Below are positions 45,035-54,267 of a DNA stretch of 64,000 nt, piece after piece; within the stretch, counting starts at the first letter, position 1; every line of letters starts with the position of its first letter. The notes below the pieces were generated by a model, which was not told the origin of the DNA, did not search any database, and was given only the letters and a program-made list of their open reading frames with translations. The DNA comes from Pseudarthrobacter sp. (GTDB taxonomy: Bacteria > Actinomycetota > Actinomycetes > Actinomycetales > Micrococcaceae): assembly GCA_031178005.1 (NCBI GenBank), contig JAPSJV010000002.1, forward strand, positions 1-64,000, in the 5' to 3' direction. Position numbers and translations under genes: made by a program.

Positions 45035-46219
45035 CTAGGCACAGGCCTTGACGACGCCGCCGATCTCACCGCTGGGGTTGTTGGTGGTGTGTACGTTGAG
45101 CGAGAACTTGCCGGCCTTCAACGCGGTGACCTGCTCTGCGGTCAGCGTGAACGTGCCGGTAGCGCCGCCGCTGGTTCCGCCATTGGTGGTCAGGTTCAGG
45201 TCACTGCTGCCGGTGTGCAGGTGCGCCGCAGTGACGGCTGAGGACATACCGGCGTACAGGCAAGTGATTTTGAAGGTGGTGCCGTTCAGCGTGCCCTGGC
45301 ATTGGCCCAGGCCCTCAGAGTCAACAGCGGGGCTGTGGGTTGCGCCGGACATCAGCACCGTGAATTCCGTGGCGGTGTCTGCCGGTGGCGTGGTCCCACC
45401 CAGGATGGGAAGGCCTGACAGCAGCCCTCCCCCAAGAATGCCGGACAAGGTGTCACCGCCGACAATGCCGGAAAGCGACTCCAGAGTATTGATGTTTTCC
45501 GTGATCTTGAGGATTTCCAGGATGCCCGTGGGGTTGCCGCTGGACACATCCGCAAGCGCCGTTTCCCACAGCAGGCGCCACGTGTCGAAGTGGTCACCGG
45601 CGAAGTTCACGTATTCGTCCATGTTGGTCAGCGTCTCCGGAGTAACCCGCTCCAGGATGGCCGATGCATCGGTGGTCTTCCACAGGTAGTCGGGGTCCGT
45701 GAGCATTTCCGGCGAGGGCAGGCCCGGGATGATCAGGTCTGACAGGTCCGCCAGCTGCTCAACCGACGGGACATTCAGGGTGGTCAGGTCGTTGCTGTTC
45801 AGAGGGATGCCGATCCCGCCGCACGAGGTGAGCAAGGTGACGTAATCGGTGCCGTGCCCCTTCACATGTGAGGGGTTGAAGACCGGAATCCAGCCCAGGG
45901 GGCCGCCGTAAATGTCGATGACCGGCATATTGGAGTTGCCGATGGCGCCGCTGGCCAAGGACAGGACCAGGTTGTCGTAGGCGGGATCGGTGTGTTCCTT
46001 GTTGATGTGGGCGAAGCTCCCGAGCGCGGGTATGCCGTCTTCATTGGCCCACATGTGCTCCAGGAAGAACGTACAGGCGTCCCCGCCGCCGTGTTCGCCC
46101 TCGTGACCATCGGCAGCATTTGCTGCCGGCGCCGCTGCGATTCCTCCACCGAGGATGAGGGCGGAGGTGGCCGCAGCCACCAAACCCTTCTTGCCAATCC
46201 GTGCAAATCTGCTGAACAT
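45035..46219 (-). CDS. Secreted CHRD-domain protein
   Basis: 394 residues. Sec signal (GLVAAATSALILGGGIA...) cut near ANAAD, a His/Gly-rich start (GHEGEHGGGD), a long middle region of unknown fold, then a C-terminal CHRD domain (about 285-393): FTVLMSGATHSPAV, AAHLHTGSSD, FTLTAEQVTALKAGKFSLNVHTTNNPSGEIGG. CHRD domains occur in extracellular proteins, some metal- or ligand-binding; the function is unknown. GAAGGG lies upstream of the ATG. Confidence 0.82.
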   Translation of the reverse strand: MFSRFARIGKKGLVAAATSALILGGGIAAAPAANAADGHEGEHGGGDACTFFLEHMWANEDGIPALGSFAHINKEHTDPAYDNLVLSLASGAIGNSNMPVIDIYGGPLGWIPVFNPSHVKGHGTDYVTLLTSCGGIGIPLNSNDLTTLNVPSVEQLADLSDLIIPGLPSPEMLTDPDYLWKTTDASAILERVTPETLTNMDEYVNFAGDHFDTWRLLWETALADVSSGNPTGILEILKITENINTLESLSGIVGGDTLSGILGGGLLSGLPILGGTTPPADTATEFTVLMSGATHSPAVDSEGLGQCQGTLNGTTFKITCLYAGMSSAVTAAHLHTGSSDLNLTTNGGTSGGATGTFTLTAEQVTALKAGKFSLNVHTTNNPSGEIGGVVKACA

Positions 46220-46379
46220 GTCACTAGCCCTTCTGCTTTAGACGTTTCAATGGTGCTGTCCCACCGCTGAGGCTACGCAGGGTTTGACAATGCAGTCAAC
46301 AAATTTGTCAAGAAAGTCATTTGAGACTTTTTGGAGGGGCCTCGCAAATCCGCCGCTCCACGTTTTGCACCTGCCTCCA

Positions 46380-46400
46380 ACTATACACTCAGTGTATAGT
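46380..46400. promoter_or_regulatory. Perfect 21-bp PadR operator
   Basis: Arms ACTATACACT and AGTGTATAGT flank a central C, eight bases before the regulator start. The right arm contains TATAGT (46395-46400), a good -10 box seven bases before GTG, so binding would block the promoter. PadR proteins typically bind such ATAC/GTAT palindromes. Confidence 0.8.
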
Positions 46401-46407
46401 AGGGATT

Positions 46408-46935
46408 GTGAACAACTCCCTAGCCCTCCTGGGCCTCCTCCAGCGGCAACCCAGTTACGGCTACGACCTCAAGCACTCCTATGACCGGTACTTCGGCACG
46501 GAGAAAGCGCTGGCGTTCGGACAGGTTTATGCCACGCTGGCGCGCATGGCCCGGGACGAGTTCATCCTGGCGCTGGGCGATGAGACCGGCGGCGGCCCGG
46601 ACCGGAAGCAGTACCGGATCACCGAGGCCGGGCAGGAACGTGTCAGCGACTGGCTGTTCACCCCGGACGTTCCCTCCGAAAACCTGCAAAGCAACCTGTT
46701 CGCCAAGACCGTCATTGCACTGTTGACCGATGACGACGCCGCCAGGCTCCTGGAGCTGCAGCGGGCCGAACACATGTCCCGGATGCGGGCGTTGACCAAA
46801 CTCAAGCAGGGCGCCAGCATCCTGCAGGTCCTCATCTGCGACCACGGCCTCTTCCACATCGAGGCGGACCTCCGCTGGATCGACCTCACCGGCGCCAGGC
46901 TGGCCCAGCTCAAAAAGGAGCTGCAGGGCGCATGA
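46408..46935 (+). CDS. PadR-family regulator
   Basis: 175 residues. It begins VNNSLALLGLLQRQPSYGYDLKHSYD, the classic PadR winged-helix start, with GQVYATLARMARDEFI and KQYRITEAGQERVSDWL, and a C-terminal dimer helix region. The GTG at 46408 is chosen because this sequence starts the family fold and because of the operator/-10 just upstream; a leaderless message is likely. It probably represses itself and the two ABC genes that overlap it. Confidence 0.9.
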   Translation: MNNSLALLGLLQRQPSYGYDLKHSYDRYFGTEKALAFGQVYATLARMARDEFILALGDETGGGPDRKQYRITEAGQERVSDWLFTPDVPSENLQSNLFAKTVIALLTDDDAARLLELQRAEHMSRMRALTKLKQGASILQVLICDHGLFHIEADLRWIDLTGARLAQLKKELQGA

Positions 46936-47651
46936 ACGCACAAGCACAAACGGCACCCATCCTCTCGGCCCGCGGCCTGCGGCACAGCTTTGGTTCAACA
47001 GAAGCCCTGCGCGGCATCGACGTCGACATACACCCTGGCGAGGTCCTGGCGGTGATGGGCCCCTCAGGATCGGGAAAGTCCACCCTGCTGCACTGCCTCG
47101 CGGGCGTTATTACCCCCGACGCCGGTTCCGTCACCTATCAGCCCGGTCCCGCCGTCGGGCAGTCCGTCACTATCAGTTCCCTGAACGAGGCCGGCCGTTC
47201 CCGCCTCCGCCTGACGGAGTTTGGATTTGTGTTCCAGTTCGGCCAGTTGCTCCCCGAGCTCAGTGCCCTGGACAACGTCACCATCCCGCTGCTCCTGAAC
47301 GGAACCCGGCGAAAGGATGCCCTGCAGCGCTCGGCCGAGCTCCTGGATCGGCTGGGCCTTCAGGACAACGGAACCAAGCGGCCCTCCGAACTATCCGGCG
47401 GCCAGGCCCAAAGGGTTGCTGTTGCCCGCGCCCTGGCAACGGCGCCCAAAATCCTGTTCGCCGATGAGCCCACGGGCTCTTTGGACTCCCTCGCCGCGGA
47501 GAATGTCCTGACCCAGATGCTTCAGCTGGTCCGCGAGGCAGGGACCACCCTGGTGATGATTACCCACGATCCACGTACCGCGGCTTACGCGGACCGGGAG
47601 ATCCTGGTGCGTGACGGCGCCGTTGCAGCCGGCTACCAGGTTGCCCCATGA
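46932..47651 (+). CDS. ABC exporter ATP-binding protein (LolD/MacB type)
   Basis: 239 residues: Walker A GPSGSGKST, signature ELSGGQAQR, Walker B ILFADEPTGSLDS and H-loop MITHDPRTA. EPTGSLDS is typical of the LolD/MacB export group. ATGA overlaps with the PadR gene before and the permease after. With the permease it likely exports a peptide, antibiotic or lipid. Confidence 0.92.
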   Translation: MNAQAQTAPILSARGLRHSFGSTEALRGIDVDIHPGEVLAVMGPSGSGKSTLLHCLAGVITPDAGSVTYQPGPAVGQSVTISSLNEAGRSRLRLTEFGFVFQFGQLLPELSALDNVTIPLLLNGTRRKDALQRSAELLDRLGLQDNGTKRPSELSGGQAQRVAVARALATAPKILFADEPTGSLDSLAAENVLTQMLQLVREAGTTLVMITHDPRTAAYADREILVRDGAVAAGYQVAP

Positions 47652-49867
47652 ACGTCGCCATCCTCCGGCTGGCACTCGCCGGAAGCCGGTCGGCAGTGGG
47701 CCGGCTCGCGGGGATCATGGCCGGAGTCGCCATCGGAGTCTGCCTTCTCCTTCTGCTCTGGGGAGCGGCCGATGGCCTCGCCCAGCGCGACGCCCGCGGC
47801 GCCTGGCTTCGCGAAACAGGCGGCCCGGCGTACCAGCCTCCGGTTGATGGGGATCCTCATGCTGCATCCGTCCCCATCCCGCTGGGCCCGGACACCATGC
47901 TGGTCGCGCGGCCGGCCGAGCATTTCCGGGACAGCGTGATCAACCGGGTGGACGTGGCTGCACTCCCGGACACCTCGGCCCGGATTCCCGGAATCCCTGC
48001 ACCGCCGAAGCCGGGCGAATATTACGCATCCCCTGCACTCCAGGAACTCATCCAAGAAACGCCGGCAGACCAGTTGGCCGACCGCTTCGGGTCCTTTGCC
48101 GGGACCATCGGCAATGAGGCACTGCCCGGACGGGATTCACTGATCGTCGTCACCGGCGCTACGGAATCCGAGATCAGAAGCAGCAACGGCGGCGCCGGCC
48201 TGGTCTCCGAATTCACCACCAACCCCTATGGCGATAACGCCCTTGCCTACCGCACGGCGTTTCTCGCGGGTGGCCTGGCAGTCCTCTTCCCGATCCTGCT
48301 GCTGATCAGCATCGTCAGCAACCTGGGCGCGGCCCAGCGCCGGGAGCGCTTCGCCACCCTGCGTCTCATAGGCGCGACGCCGGGGACGGTGGCCCGGATA
48401 TCCGCCGCGGAGGCCGCCGTCCCCTGCCTGGCCGGCGCCTTACTTGGCATCGCTCTTTCCGCCCTCGTCCGGCCTCTTGCGGCAGAGATTCCAGTCAACG
48501 GCACCCGGGTTTTTATTGACGATCTTGCGACAGACTGGACGGCCGCGGCCGTAGTGGCTGCCGCCGTCGTGCTCTCCGCCATGCTGGCGGCCGGGCAACG
48601 GACCCTGGGGGCCGGAACCGGACCGTTGGGCGTAACCCGGGCCATGCCCGAGCCGATGCCAACTCCTCGGCGGGCGCTTCCACTGTTGGCCGGCTTCCTG
48701 TGCCTCGGTGCCCTGGCGTTTGCTGCCGGGGTGCCTGAGTTGCGGTCGCCATGGTGGGAGATTCCATTTATGGTCGGCGGTTTTGTGCTCATCATGGCCG
48801 GCTTGGTGATCATTGGACCGTGGCTGACGCTGCTGGTCAGCCGGGCCGGCCTGCGGTTCGCCCGGAGCGCCATCTCGGTGATTGCCTCCAGCCGGATTGC
48901 GGCGACCCCTTCGGCGACTTTCCGCTCTGTCGCCGGATTGGTGATTGCCGTATTTGTGGTGTCCATTTTCGCCGGCGGTTCAAGTGCGCTTCGCAATGTG
49001 GGCGTCCCCGCCGCCGTGCCAGGGGTGTTGCAGCCGGCCAGCGTGCGCACCTTTATTGATCCTGCTGCCTCTCCAGATGCCGTAGATGCACTTGCCACCC
49101 AGGTAAACGGCACTGCGGGGCTGCATGCCACGGTTGCCTATGGGAGCGGCGGCTACGGCACCGATGAAAGCGGGGACCAGATTTATATTGAGGCCGCCGA
49201 AGCTGTGTGGCTGGGTCTTACGGAAGCTCCCGACGCCGGAACCGCCGTTCTGGATGCCGGTTTCCTCAACGCGTGGAACCGGGAGCCTGTGGTTGCGTCG
49301 GCCTCTCCGGCAATCCTGCCGGAGCTGACCCCGTTCGCGATCATTGTGCATACCGACGCGGCCCCGGAATCTGTTGACCGTGCGCGGACCCTTCTCGTTC
49401 GCTCCAGGGTGGCTGCCGGTCCGCCGATGTCCCCCCTCGACGATGCAGCGACCGGGAGTACCCGCCTGGTGGCCGGTCTGTCCGCGCTGGCCTATGTGGG
49501 GATGTTCGTAGCGGTTTCGATTTCGGCGATCTCGCTGGCAGTCGCCACGGCGTCCGCCATGCTGGACCGCAAACGCATCCTGGGCCTGATGCGGCTGATG
49601 GGCATGCCGGCCTCAAGCCTGCGCCGGATCGTCACCCGCGAAGCAGCTGTTCCGCTGCTCACGGTGCTGCTCCTGGCCGTCGGGCTTGGCTTCCTGGTGG
49701 CCTGGATGATGGTGACGTCGCTGGGACCCGCTTACAAGATGGACTGGCCTGGCGCGGATTACTTCACTGCCCTGGGGCTGAGCCTCGGCATCGGAGCCGC
49801 GGCACTGGTGAGCACCTTTGGACTGTTGCGCACCAGCACGGGGATGTCCGTCACCCGCTTCGAATAG
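47648..49867 (+). CDS. ABC exporter permease, FtsX/MacB-like
   Basis: 739 residues. One N-terminal membrane helix, a large external domain (about 40-190), then FtsX-type four-helix bundles in each half (GLAVLFPILLLISIVSNLG, RFATLRLIGATPGTV; AMLDRKRILGLMRLMGMPASSLRR). Two FtsX repeats in one chain are usual for actinobacterial exporters of this kind. A role in drug or envelope-stress resistance under PadR control is inferred. Confidence 0.88.
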   Translation: MNVAILRLALAGSRSAVGRLAGIMAGVAIGVCLLLLLWGAADGLAQRDARGAWLRETGGPAYQPPVDGDPHAASVPIPLGPDTMLVARPAEHFRDSVINRVDVAALPDTSARIPGIPAPPKPGEYYASPALQELIQETPADQLADRFGSFAGTIGNEALPGRDSLIVVTGATESEIRSSNGGAGLVSEFTTNPYGDNALAYRTAFLAGGLAVLFPILLLISIVSNLGAAQRRERFATLRLIGATPGTVARISAAEAAVPCLAGALLGIALSALVRPLAAEIPVNGTRVFIDDLATDWTAAAVVAAAVVLSAMLAAGQRTLGAGTGPLGVTRAMPEPMPTPRRALPLLAGFLCLGALAFAAGVPELRSPWWEIPFMVGGFVLIMAGLVIIGPWLTLLVSRAGLRFARSAISVIASSRIAATPSATFRSVAGLVIAVFVVSIFAGGSSALRNVGVPAAVPGVLQPASVRTFIDPAASPDAVDALATQVNGTAGLHATVAYGSGGYGTDESGDQIYIEAAEAVWLGLTEAPDAGTAVLDAGFLNAWNREPVVASASPAILPELTPFAIIVHTDAAPESVDRARTLLVRSRVAAGPPMSPLDDAATGSTRLVAGLSALAYVGMFVAVSISAISLAVATASAMLDRKRILGLMRLMGMPASSLRRIVTREAAVPLLTVLLLAVGLGFLVAWMMVTSLGPAYKMDWPGADYFTALGLSLGIGAAALVSTFGLLRTSTGMSVTRFE

Positions 49868-49889
49868 CCCAACCGGGTCGGGTGGGTGG

Positions 49890-50651
49890 CTAGAGGAGCC
49901 AGTCGAAGAGCTGGAGCTCCACGGCAGCCGACCGGGCCAGCAGGAAGCCCAGGATTCCCACGATCCAGGCGGTGGTTTCCGCCGCATTGCGTTCCATCCA
50001 CCCGCTGATCCTGGCCAGGCCGCGCTCAATCCAGCCGCTCATCAGGGACCGGGCGAGGAGCAGCACCAGTGCCGGCAATACCATCACAACGCAGTAGCCC
50101 ACCAACACCAACAGTCCGGATCCACCGGTGAATTCCGACGTGGACAAAAGGCCGATCGCCAGCAGATACGGCAGCATGGACGCCACTTCGACGCCGGCCG
50201 CAGTGACCCCCAAGGCCATCAGGGATCCCAGCCCACCTTGCCCGTCGGCGGATCCGGCATCGCTGACGGCGCGCTCCCGCCACCGGGTGAGGCGTCCCGG
50301 CCCACGCTTCTGCGCACGTTTGCCGCCCATAAAGAACGACCCGACCAGCAGGCCCGCCCCGACAATGAGCTGGACCCAAAGGAACGGTGCAGTGGAAGCA
50401 AAAGCCGCGATCTCAGGCAGCCAGGCGGTGGCTATGGTCAACAGCACGGCGCCCAGCACCAGGTAGAAGAGAGCAACGGTGAGCAGGTAAACGAGAATGC
50501 GGCCGTACTTAAGCCTGCCTGGCGCCAGCATCAGCCAGACCGGGATGAGCAATGTCCCAAAACTCGTCGAGTCAATGAGCGCCAGCACTGCCAATGCCCC
50601 CAGCAGCACCAAGCCGGTCAGAGGTTCCGTCCCCATCAGATCCAAATTCAC
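49890..50651 (-). CDS. GAP/Sap-family membrane protein
   Basis: 253 residues with about six membrane segments: LGALAVLALIDSTSFGTLLIP, a long charged cytoplasmic loop (about 105-135), and TAAGVEVASMLPYLLAIGLL. The layout fits the mycobacterial GAP (Sap) family linked to glycolipid export, which is related in shape to LysE-type carriers. Assignment is by motif memory. It converges with the ABC permease gene. Confidence 0.65.
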   Translation of the reverse strand: MNLDLMGTEPLTGLVLLGALAVLALIDSTSFGTLLIPVWLMLAPGRLKYGRILVYLLTVALFYLVLGAVLLTIATAWLPEIAAFASTAPFLWVQLIVGAGLLVGSFFMGGKRAQKRGPGRLTRWRERAVSDAGSADGQGGLGSLMALGVTAAGVEVASMLPYLLAIGLLSTSEFTGGSGLLVLVGYCVVMVLPALVLLLARSLMSGWIERGLARISGWMERNAAETTAWIVGILGFLLARSAAVELQLFDWLL

Positions 50652-50755
50652 GAACCCACCCTGTCACATCGCCCAGGCTCCTGCCTCGCTCTTGAGGCGT
50701 ATTCCGGGCCCCTTCCGGTAAACGCGCACCCCCGGTACCGCGGCATAATTACCCC

Positions 50756-51295
50756 ATGCCTTCCAGCAGCGCCCCCGGGTCCCCGAGTACCGCCGTCGTA
50801 AGTGTCCGCACCATGCTTCCAGCGGACTGGTCGAGGGTCCGGGAGATTTTCACCGAAGGCATCGAGACCGGGCTGGCAACTTTCGAGGCCGCCGCCCCGG
50901 ACTGGGAGCGCTTTGACGCCACACGTCTCGCGGACCACCGGCTGGTCGCGGAAATGGCCGGCCGGATTATGGGGTGGACAGCGGTTACTCCCGTTTCGTC
51001 GCGCCCGGCCTACTCCGGGGTTGTGGAGCACTCGATTTACGTCGCTGCAGAATCCCGCGGCCAGGGCATCGGCGGACATCTCCTGGCCGCACTCAACGAA
51101 TCCACGGAAGAGGCGGGAATCTGGACCATCCAGTCGAGCATTTTTCCGGAGAACGTGGGAAGCCTGAGGCTCCACGAGGCCCATGGGTTCAGGGTGGTGG
51201 GCCGGCGTGAACGCATCGCCCGGATGAACCATGGCCCCGCGGCCGGGCAGTGGCAGGACACGCTTCTGGTGGAGCGCCGCTCGAAGGTCGTCTAG
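50756..51295 (+). CDS. GNAT acetyltransferase, phosphinothricin acetyltransferase-like
   Basis: 179 residues. Typical Pat/Bar-type features: VRTMLPADWSRVREIFTEGIETGLATFE, the acetyl-CoA loop SIYVAAESRGQGIGGHLL, and SSIFPENVGSLRLHEAHGFRVVGRRE. Chromosomal members acetylate methionine sulfone/sulfoximine-like compounds; herbicide resistance is not implied. The mention of a family is from sequence features only. Confidence 0.88.
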   Translation: MPSSSAPGSPSTAVVSVRTMLPADWSRVREIFTEGIETGLATFEAAAPDWERFDATRLADHRLVAEMAGRIMGWTAVTPVSSRPAYSGVVEHSIYVAAESRGQGIGGHLLAALNESTEEAGIWTIQSSIFPENVGSLRLHEAHGFRVVGRRERIARMNHGPAAGQWQDTLLVERRSKVV

Positions 51296-51305
51296 CACCC
51301 GCCAG

Positions 51306-51371
51306 CCCAAGTAGGTAGCAGTTAATGCCCTTATGAGCGCTCATAAGGGCAACAAGTGCGACCTAGTTGGG
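51306..51371. repeat. 66-bp palindrome related to the hairpin after bcp
   Basis: Two 33-base arms meet without a loop at 51338/51339 (TTATGAGC-GCTCATAA) and match at 28 of 33 positions. The right arm includes CAACAAGTGCGACCT, close to CAACAAATGCGGCCT at 42971. It lies between converging genes and overlaps the stop of the kinase gene at 51363. It likely works as a bidirectional terminator but is conserved more than that needs. Confidence 0.75.
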
Positions 51372-52310
51372 TGGGGCGACGGCATTCAGTTCCGCGCGGC
51401 TCGGCGGATTGGCACCCGGCCGCGAAACGGTCACGGCAGCGGCGCGGGCGGCGTGCGAAAGCAATTCAGCCAACGCCTCAGCAGGCAGGTCATGCAAGGC
51501 CTCCCGGTTCTGTGCGCCGTCCAGTCCACGATCCACCACGCCGGAGAGCAGCGCGGCCATAAACGAATCGCCGGCGCCCACAGTGTCCGCCACTTCAACC
51601 GACGGCGCGGGAACCTGGGCCTCACCAGCCGCGCACACGCCCCACGGGCCGGAAGCACCACGGGTCACCACCACCAGAGCAGGGCCGGCGGATCCGCCCA
51701 GAGACAGCCAACGCCGGGCCGAATCCAATGGATCGACCCCGGGATACAGCCACTCAAGATCCTCATCGGAGGCCTTCACAACATCGGACACCGCCACGAG
51801 CTTCTCCGCCTGCTCCCGGGCATACGCGACGTCGGTGATGATGCTGGGACGGCAGTTGGGATCGAAGCCGATCGTGGCAAAAGGATGGGCATGTTCGACG
51901 GCGGCCAGCACCTCCGCTGCGCCCGGCGCCAGCATCGTGGCAATGGATCCGGTGTGCAGCAGGGTGGTTCCCTGCAGCAGGAACGGCAAACGCTGCACGA
52001 GTCCGGGAAGCTCCCAGGCAAGATCGAACGCATAGGTGGCGGCGCCGTCGTCGTCCAATACAGCGGTGGCAACGCTGGTAGGAAGCCCGTCCGGCGCCAG
52101 CGGAAGCATCACCGAACTGCTGCGCAGATGCGCCGCCACGGCGTCACCATATGCGTCCCGGCCATAGCGTCCCAGGAACTGTACGGGGTGGTCCAGGCGG
52201 GCCAGTCCCACCGCAACATTCAAGGGGCTGCCCCCAACATGCGCCTCCGTTCCCGATGCACTTTGGACAACATCCACCAGGCCTTCGCCAATGACAGTCA
52301 GCATGGACAT
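51363..52310 (-). CDS. PfkB-family carbohydrate kinase (fructokinase-like)
   Basis: 315 residues. N-terminal [11 protein letters not shown] and [14 protein letters not shown], and the C-terminal [13 protein letters not shown] with the catalytic Asp. Ribokinase-like fold; fructokinase is the closest guess and the sugar is not proven. Start at 52310 or 52304; no clear ribosome site. Divergent from mscR. Confidence 0.85.
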   Translation of the reverse strand: MSMLTVIGEGLVDVVQSASGTEAHVGGSPLNVAVGLARLDHPVQFLGRYGRDAYGDAVAAHLRSSSVMLPLAPDGLPTSVATAVLDDDGAATYAFDLAWELPGLVQRLPFLLQGTTLLHTGSIATMLAPGAAEVLAAVEHAHPFATIGFDPNCRPSIITDVAYAREQAEKLVAVSDVVKASDEDLEWLYPGVDPLDSARRWLSLGGSAGPALVVVTRGASGPWGVCAAGEAQVPAPSVEVADTVGAGDSFMAALLSGVVDRGLDGAQNREALHDLPAEALAELLSHAARAAAVTVSRPGANPPSRAELNAVAPPN

Positions 52311-52367
52311 ACTCTGCCAGAAAGCACCGAAGGCAGCGGCATTCACCAGCCACACTCCGGCCCTCTG

Positions 52368-52397
52368 TTGACACCCCGGAGCACCGCCTGTCATATT
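52368..52397 (+). promoter_or_regulatory. Promoter of the formaldehyde module
   Basis: Perfect -35 TTGACA (52368-52373) and CATATT (52392-52397) with 18-bp spacing, about 120 bases before the mycothiol-dependent dehydrogenase. No clear operator is seen around it. Confidence 0.5.
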
Positions 52398-52519
52398 TCA
52401 ATAGCGCCATTTGCACCTTGTTGTGTAATGCGAAATTCAGCAGACCGGGTACACCAGCCGACCCGCACCTCCACCCCGCCGTCCCGCTTACTGGCGGGCC
52501 CAGGAAAGGAACCCGACTC

Positions 52520-53605
52520 ATGGTCCATAAAGTCATGGCCGTCATCGCCAGGGAAAAGAATGCCCCTGTCTCCCTGGAAGCCATCCTGGTTCCGGATCCA
52601 GGCCCGGGCGAGGCCCTGGTGGACATCCTGACCTGCGGCGTCTGCCACACGGATCTGCACTACAAGCAGGGCGGCATTGGCGAGGACTTCCCTTACCTGC
52701 TGGGCCACGAGGCCACGGGTGTGGTCAGCGCGGTGGGTGCAGACGTGACCTCGATCGTCCCCGGCGACCGGGTGATCCTGAACTGGCGTGCTGTGTGCGG
52801 CGAGTGCCGCGCCTGTGCACGTGGCGAGGCGCAGTACTGCTTCAACACTGCCAATGCCACGCAGAAGATGACGCTTGAGGACGGCACCGAGCTCTCCCCC
52901 GCCCTGGGCATCGGCGCCTTCGCCGAGAAGACGCTGGTAGCCGCCGGACAGTGCACCAAGGTGGACGCCGACGTCGATGCTGCCGCCGTCGGACTGCTCG
53001 GCTGCGGCGTGATGGCCGGCATCGGTGCTGCGATCAACACCGGCGAGGTCAAGCGCGGTGAATCCGTGGCCGTGATCGGCTGCGGCGGCGTTGGCATCGC
53101 CGCTATCGCCGGCGCCAAGCTGGCCGGCGCCACCACGATCATCGCCGTGGACATCGACTCCAACAAGGTGGAGATGGCCAAATCGCTGGGCGCCACCCAC
53201 GGGGTCGACTCCTCGAAGGAAGATCCCATCGAAGCCATCCGGACCCTCACCGGAGGCAACGGAGCGGACGTGGTGATTGACGCCGTCGGACGGCCGGAAA
53301 CGTACAAGCAGGCCTTCTACGCCCGGGACCTTGCCGGTCGCGTGGTGCTGGTGGGCGTTCCCACCCCGGACATGACACTCGAACTCCCGCTGCTGGACGT
53401 CTTTGGCCGCGGCGGCTCACTGAAGTCGTCCTGGTACGGCGATTGCCTGCCCTCCCGGGACTTCCCCATGCTGGTGTCACATTACAAGCAGGGCAACCTG
53501 GACCTGGATGCCTTCGTGACCGAACGCATCACCATCGACCAGGTGGAGGAAGCCTTCGAGCGGATGCACCAGGGCAAGGTACTGCGCTCGGTGGTGGAAC
53601 TCTGA
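52520..53605 (+). CDS. mscR: S-(hydroxymethyl)mycothiol dehydrogenase (mycothiol-dependent formaldehyde dehydrogenase)
   Basis: 361 residues, the usual MscR length. Zinc ligands in [11 protein letters not shown] and GHEATGVV, structural zinc cysteines in [15 protein letters not shown], nucleotide fold [16 protein letters not shown]. It oxidises the formaldehyde-mycothiol adduct with NAD and also reduces S-nitrosomycothiol. AAAGGA lies nine bases before the ATG. The next gene starts on its stop codon (TGATG). Confidence 0.93.
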   Translation: MVHKVMAVIAREKNAPVSLEAILVPDPGPGEALVDILTCGVCHTDLHYKQGGIGEDFPYLLGHEATGVVSAVGADVTSIVPGDRVILNWRAVCGECRACARGEAQYCFNTANATQKMTLEDGTELSPALGIGAFAEKTLVAAGQCTKVDADVDAAAVGLLGCGVMAGIGAAINTGEVKRGESVAVIGCGGVGIAAIAGAKLAGATTIIAVDIDSNKVEMAKSLGATHGVDSSKEDPIEAIRTLTGGNGADVVIDAVGRPETYKQAFYARDLAGRVVLVGVPTPDMTLELPLLDVFGRGGSLKSSWYGDCLPSRDFPMLVSHYKQGNLDLDAFVTERITIDQVEEAFERMHQGKVLRSVVEL

Positions 53606-54225
53606 TGGCCGCCACCATTGAAAACCTGGTCACCTCAGGCACTTTTTCGCTCGACGGCGGCACCTGGGACGTGGACAACAACGTCTGGATCGTGGGCGAC
53701 AGCGATGAATGCGTGATTATCGATTCCCCGCACGACGCCGCAGCGATCATCAACCAGGTGCAGGGACGGCGGGTCCTCGCGATCCTGCTGACCCACGCCC
53801 ACAACGACCACATCGGCGCCGCCCGGGAGGTAGCCGAAGCCGTGGACGCACCCATTTACCTGCACCCGGACGATCTGATGCTGTGGGAGCAGGTGTACCC
53901 GGGAGACCGGCCGGACCGCGAACTTTCCGACGGCGACACTTTCCAGGTTGCCGGGTCCACACTCAAGGCCATCCACACGCCCGGGCACTCGCCGGGATCC
54001 ACGTGCTTCGTGCTGGAAAACGAGGGCACGGTATTCACCGGGGATACGCTGTTCAATGGCGGTCCCGGCGCCACCGGCCGCTCCTACAGCGACTATCCCA
54101 CCATCCTGGCCTCCATCCGCGAGCGGCTGCTGGTATTGCCATCAGATACCGTTGTCCGAACGGGCCACGGGGATAACACCACCATTGGCGCCGAGCAGGA
54201 AACATTGGCGAAGATCTCGCAGTAA
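53605..54225 (+). CDS. MBL-fold metallo-hydrolase linked to mscR
   Basis: 206 residues with the metallo-beta-lactamase site HAHNDHIGA, HTPGHSPGSTC, FTGDTLF and a late TGHGDNT. The one-base overlap with mscR suggests it acts on the dehydrogenase product, S-formylmycothiol, releasing formate; that role is inferred from context. Confidence 0.88.
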   Translation: MAATIENLVTSGTFSLDGGTWDVDNNVWIVGDSDECVIIDSPHDAAAIINQVQGRRVLAILLTHAHNDHIGAAREVAEAVDAPIYLHPDDLMLWEQVYPGDRPDRELSDGDTFQVAGSTLKAIHTPGHSPGSTCFVLENEGTVFTGDTLFNGGPGATGRSYSDYPTILASIRERLLVLPSDTVVRTGHGDNTTIGAEQETLAKISQ

Positions 54226-54267
54226 CCGCTGCATGGGCAGGACGCAGGCCATCAGGAAGTTGAAACA

